Source of the DNA: Clostridiales bacterium
Lineage (GTDB): Bacteria; Bacillota; Clostridia; Christensenellales; QALW01
DNA length: 8,441 bases
Assembly (NCBI GenBank): GCA_018376855.1
Contig: JAHAAN010000080.1
Span: 1-8,441 of the forward strand
Direction of reading: 5' to 3'
Made by a program: the position numbers and the translations under genes. Shown here in pieces: positions 6,084 through 8,441 of this stretch (within the stretch, counting starts at the first letter, position 1; each line of letters begins with the position of its first letter). The notes under the pieces are model-generated. The model worked only from the letters and a program-made list of their open reading frames with translations, was not told the origin of the DNA and searched no databases.

Positions 6084-8135
6084 TTATTTTTCCTCCCTTA
6101 TGCCGCTGACAATGTGATAATATGTGTTGGAAGTAATGCGGTATACTATCGTGTAAAACAGCGCGAATACAAGGAAGCTGATGAGCGTGGTCATGGAAAA
6201 AAGCAGAACATTGTTTAAGTTGAACAGCAGCAGCAGCTTCCGAATCATCGGGAATGCAAAAGCCAAATGAAGCCCGGCGCCGATCAAGGGCAGGAAGAAG
6301 ATCGTTAAGAGCTGGGAATTGATGCTTTTGCGGATTTCTTTCTTGGTCATGCCGACCTTCTGCATGATTTCAAAGCGCGCTTGGTCCTCATATCCTTCGG
6401 AGACCTGCTTGTAGTAGATAATGAGCACGGCGGCAAGAAGGAACACAAGGCTCAGAAGAATGCCCAGAAAGAAGAAGCTGCCGAAGGTTGCATAGAAATC
6501 GCTTCGGTTTGCTTCGCGGCTGTCGCAGGTATAGGAAGCAATGCCGTATTTTTCGGTGCGGCTGTATTCCCGAAGCGTTTCCCGAAGTTTGGCGTTAAGC
6601 TCGGTTTGCCGGTTTTCAGCAAGCTGCGTGTCAAATCCGTAGCTCCAGCGCAGCGAAAGCATCCTGTCGCCGTTAAAGTCCGCAAGATTCAAAAGCCCTT
6701 TCAGCGCGATTTGCAGATCCGGAACAATGAGATACATAGTCGGCAGCACGTTCATGGAGGCATTTCCGCTTTTGATAAAGGAATCCAGCTGTTTTTTTAT
6801 GCGGAAGGTGGCTCCGCCGTTTACGGCAAGCGTGTCTCCGTGATATTCGGCGCGGAAGACATAGAGCAGAATTTCATTTTCTGCAAGCGTTTCACTTGTC
6901 TGCATCAGGCGGTTGTAATCCGACAGGGGGATTATATATATTTGATAAAGATCTGCAAAGGTGAACGTGGTTGCCTGAAATTGATTAACTTTTGTAACAT
7001 CCGTTTCCAAAACGTCATTTTGCAGCAGTCCCGTAACAAGCGAATAGCGGTAATCCTCAATATTCTGCGGTTTTGCGCCGTATTCGTTTCCGATTTGTAT
7101 AACGGCTTCTCGCAGGGCGGAAATGTTGTCGTCGCTTAGCGCTTCGGCCTCCTTGAACTGCGCGTCGAGATTGATCTCCTTTGGGTAACGGCTGTGCAGC
7201 GAATCCTCCGCGCCGAAATACAGACTTGTGGTTGAGGAGATCATGACCAGCACCATCGTTGCCAAAATGCAGATGGAGGCTAAGCCGGCGCCGTTGCGCT
7301 TCATGCGGTAGGTCATGGAGGAAACGGAAACAAAATGATTTGCACGATAATAATACCTTTTATTCTTTTGAAGCAGACGGCAGAATACAACGGAGCCGGC
7401 AACGAACAGAAGATAGGTAGCCGCAATGACCAGAAGTACGGCGACAAAGAACCACATCAATGCGGATATGGGGTTCTCTATGGAAACGGCGATCCAGTAT
7501 GCGGCAAAAAGCATAATGGCTCCGATCAGTGCAAAGAACCAATTTGCTTTGGGAGGTTTCTCACCTACCTGTTCGCTTCGCAGTAATATGATCGCGCTGG
7601 AGAGGCGGATCCGGTGCAGCGTATGCAGAAACAGCAGCGCGAAGATCACGCAGAATACTGCTGCTGTTGCGAATATGGCGGCGGGCGAGACGGACAGCGT
7701 GTAGGTAATATCGCCTTTCAGAACATGAACCAGCACTAACTCTGCCAGCTTAGAGAGAATAATTCCCGCGGTTAGGCCGACAGCAAGAGAAATCCCGGCG
7801 GAAATAAGCGATTCCCACAGGAGGATTCGCCCGATATTGCCTTTTCCCATTCCTAAAATGTTGTATAAGCCGAATTCCTTTTTCCTTCTGCGAACCAAAA
7901 AAGAGTTGGTGTAGAACAAAAAGACGGCAGCGAATATGGCGATCACCCAGCCGCCGAGCTGGAACATGGAGCGCACGGTTCCCGCGCCCGGGAGATGAGA
8001 AAGCGTGTCGGAATACTGCAAAAAAAGAATGATATAGTACATCATAACCATGCCGATGCATGTCAGCAGATAGGGCACATACAGGCGGCGGTTTTTGCGG
8101 ATGCCGTCCCATGCGAGGTGGAAATACAGCTTCAT
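6084..8135 (-). CDS. BceB-type ABC transporter permease (FtsX-like)
   Basis: This is the membrane subunit of a peptide-sensing/antimicrobial-peptide resistance type ABC transporter. The 683 residues follow the ten-helix BceB plan: helices at about 19-38, 61-79, 105-128, 150-170, 198-216, 224-250 and 283-303, then a large extracellular domain at about 304-551, then 552-575, 607-630 and 643-665. VRRRKKEFGLYNILGMGKGNIGRI (81-104) and EDQARFEIMQKVGMTKKEIRKSI (583-605) are the paired cytoplasmic coupling segments after helices 2 and 8 that are typical of FtsX-domain permeases. The start ATG overlaps the ATPase stop by ATGA, with GGTGAG a few bases upstream as a weak binding site. Bce-type systems usually work with a two-component pair to detect and detoxify cell-wall-active peptides; such genes could lie beyond the right edge. 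The ligand is unknown. Confidence 0.92.
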   Translation of the reverse strand: MKLYFHLAWDGIRKNRRLYVPYLLTCIGMVMMYYIILFLQYSDTLSHLPGAGTVRSMFQLGGWVIAIFAAVFLFYTNSFLVRRRKKEFGLYNILGMGKGNIGRILLWESLISAGISLAVGLTAGIILSKLAELVLVHVLKGDITYTLSVSPAAIFATAAVFCVIFALLFLHTLHRIRLSSAIILLRSEQVGEKPPKANWFFALIGAIMLFAAYWIAVSIENPISALMWFFVAVLLVIAATYLLFVAGSVVFCRLLQKNKRYYYRANHFVSVSSMTYRMKRNGAGLASICILATMVLVMISSTTSLYFGAEDSLHSRYPKEINLDAQFKEAEALSDDNISALREAVIQIGNEYGAKPQNIEDYRYSLVTGLLQNDVLETDVTKVNQFQATTFTFADLYQIYIIPLSDYNRLMQTSETLAENEILLYVFRAEYHGDTLAVNGGATFRIKKQLDSFIKSGNASMNVLPTMYLIVPDLQIALKGLLNLADFNGDRMLSLRWSYGFDTQLAENRQTELNAKLRETLREYSRTEKYGIASYTCDSREANRSDFYATFGSFFFLGILLSLVFLLAAVLIIYYKQVSEGYEDQARFEIMQKVGMTKKEIRKSINSQLLTIFFLPLIGAGLHLAFAFPMIRKLLLLFNLNNVLLFSMTTLISFLVFALFYTIVYRITSNTYYHIVSGIREEK

Positions 8136-8441
8136 GCCCGCTCACCGCCCTGCAGCATCGTCAGTGTATCGGAGATTTTCTGATACAGCTGCTCGGAGGT
8201 GGCCTCCCCGCGGTAGATCTGGTGGAACACGCGGCCGTCCTTGATGAAGAGGACGCGGCCCGCGCGACTCGCCGCGCGCACGGAGTGCGTGACCATGAGG
8301 ATGGTCTGCCCGGCGGCGTTGATCTGGCCGAAGAGGTCCAGCAGCTCGTCGGTCGCGCGGGAGTCGAGCGCGCCGGTCGGCTCGTCGGCCAGCAGAATGC
8401 GGGGCTCCGTAATCAGGGCGCGCGCCACGGCGGCGCGCTGC
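8132..8441 (-). CDS. BceA-type ABC transporter ATP-binding protein, C-terminal part (cut by window edge)
   Basis: Only the last 102 codons are present; the 5' end lies to the right of the window. The visible part opens with QRAAVARAL, the tail of the ABC signature, followed by Walker B and D-loop RILLADEPTGALDS, the H-loop histidine in ILMVTHS, and a C-terminal tail HQIYRGE...LYQKISDTLTMLQGGE like that of BceA/YxdL-type ATPases. An in-frame GTG at 8426-8428 is a valine codon inside the conserved motif, not a start. It couples by ATGA to the permease, which it energises at the inner membrane face. Base composition is strikingly unlike the rest of the window: from 8440 to about 8187, 82 of 85 codons end in G or C, then usage becomes mixed while the reading frame stays intact. 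Confidence 0.93.
   Translation of the reverse strand, partial: QRAAVARALITEPRILLADEPTGALDSRATDELLDLFGQINAAGQTILMVTHSVRAASRAGRVLFIKDGRVFHQIYRGEATSEQLYQKISDTLTMLQGGERA

Noticed and set aside
6381..7139. 252-codon plus-strand frame opposite the permease
   Set aside because: The minus-strand frame covers a complete ten-helix permease; this one is its antisense shadow.
1..8441. CRISPR array, tRNA/rRNA, insertion sequence, phage or toxin-antitoxin module
   Set aside because: I looked for regular direct repeats, conserved RNA gene sequences, transposase motifs and paired small genes and saw none.

Overview
The window looks like chromosomal DNA of a Gram-positive Clostridia-type bacterium (Firmicutes). 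The reasons are strong AAGGAG-like ribosome binding sites, tightly packed genes with ATGA overlaps, TATAAT promoters in an AT-rich intergenic region, a CvpA-like/L9 gene neighbourhood and a Bce-type peptide transporter. GC is middling: I hand-counted about 55-58% in samples of alr and the lipid kinase, and about 37-42% in samples of the permease. I cannot name the genus.

Layout. (1) Positions 7-1670, minus strand: alanine racemase (alr) followed by 5-formyltetrahydrofolate cyclo-ligase, overlapping by ATGA. (2) Positions 1671-2041: a 371-bp AT-rich divergent intergenic region with a candidate promoter for alr, two candidate promoters for the rightward operon and two operator-like inverted repeats. 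(3) Positions 2042-5321, plus strand: a likely four-gene operon of diacylglycerol/sphingosine-kinase-family lipid kinase, a membrane-anchored DUF5711-like protein, a CvpA-like membrane protein and ribosomal protein L9 (rplI). It ends at a long nested hairpin (5361-5420) that can act as a terminator on both strands. (4) Positions 5421-5594: an intergenic stretch containing an unexplained block of about 79% GC. (5) Positions 5595-8441, minus strand: the 3' part of a BceA-type ABC ATPase (cut by the window edge), its 10-TM BceB-type permease, and a small lipoprotein directly abutting the permease.

How the genes fit together. alr feeds D-alanine into peptidoglycan; the cyclo-ligase is folate housekeeping. 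The lipid kinase, anchored protein and CvpA-like protein all point to the membrane, and share a transcript with rplI. The ATPase, permease and lipoprotein form an envelope-stress or peptide-resistance type transporter; any two-component regulators would lie beyond the right edge.

I found no proven novel system. The best leads are an abrupt codon-usage break inside the ATPase gene (about 8190), the small transporter-linked lipoprotein with an internal repeat, the GC-rich intergenic block, and the unusual neighbourhood of rplI.
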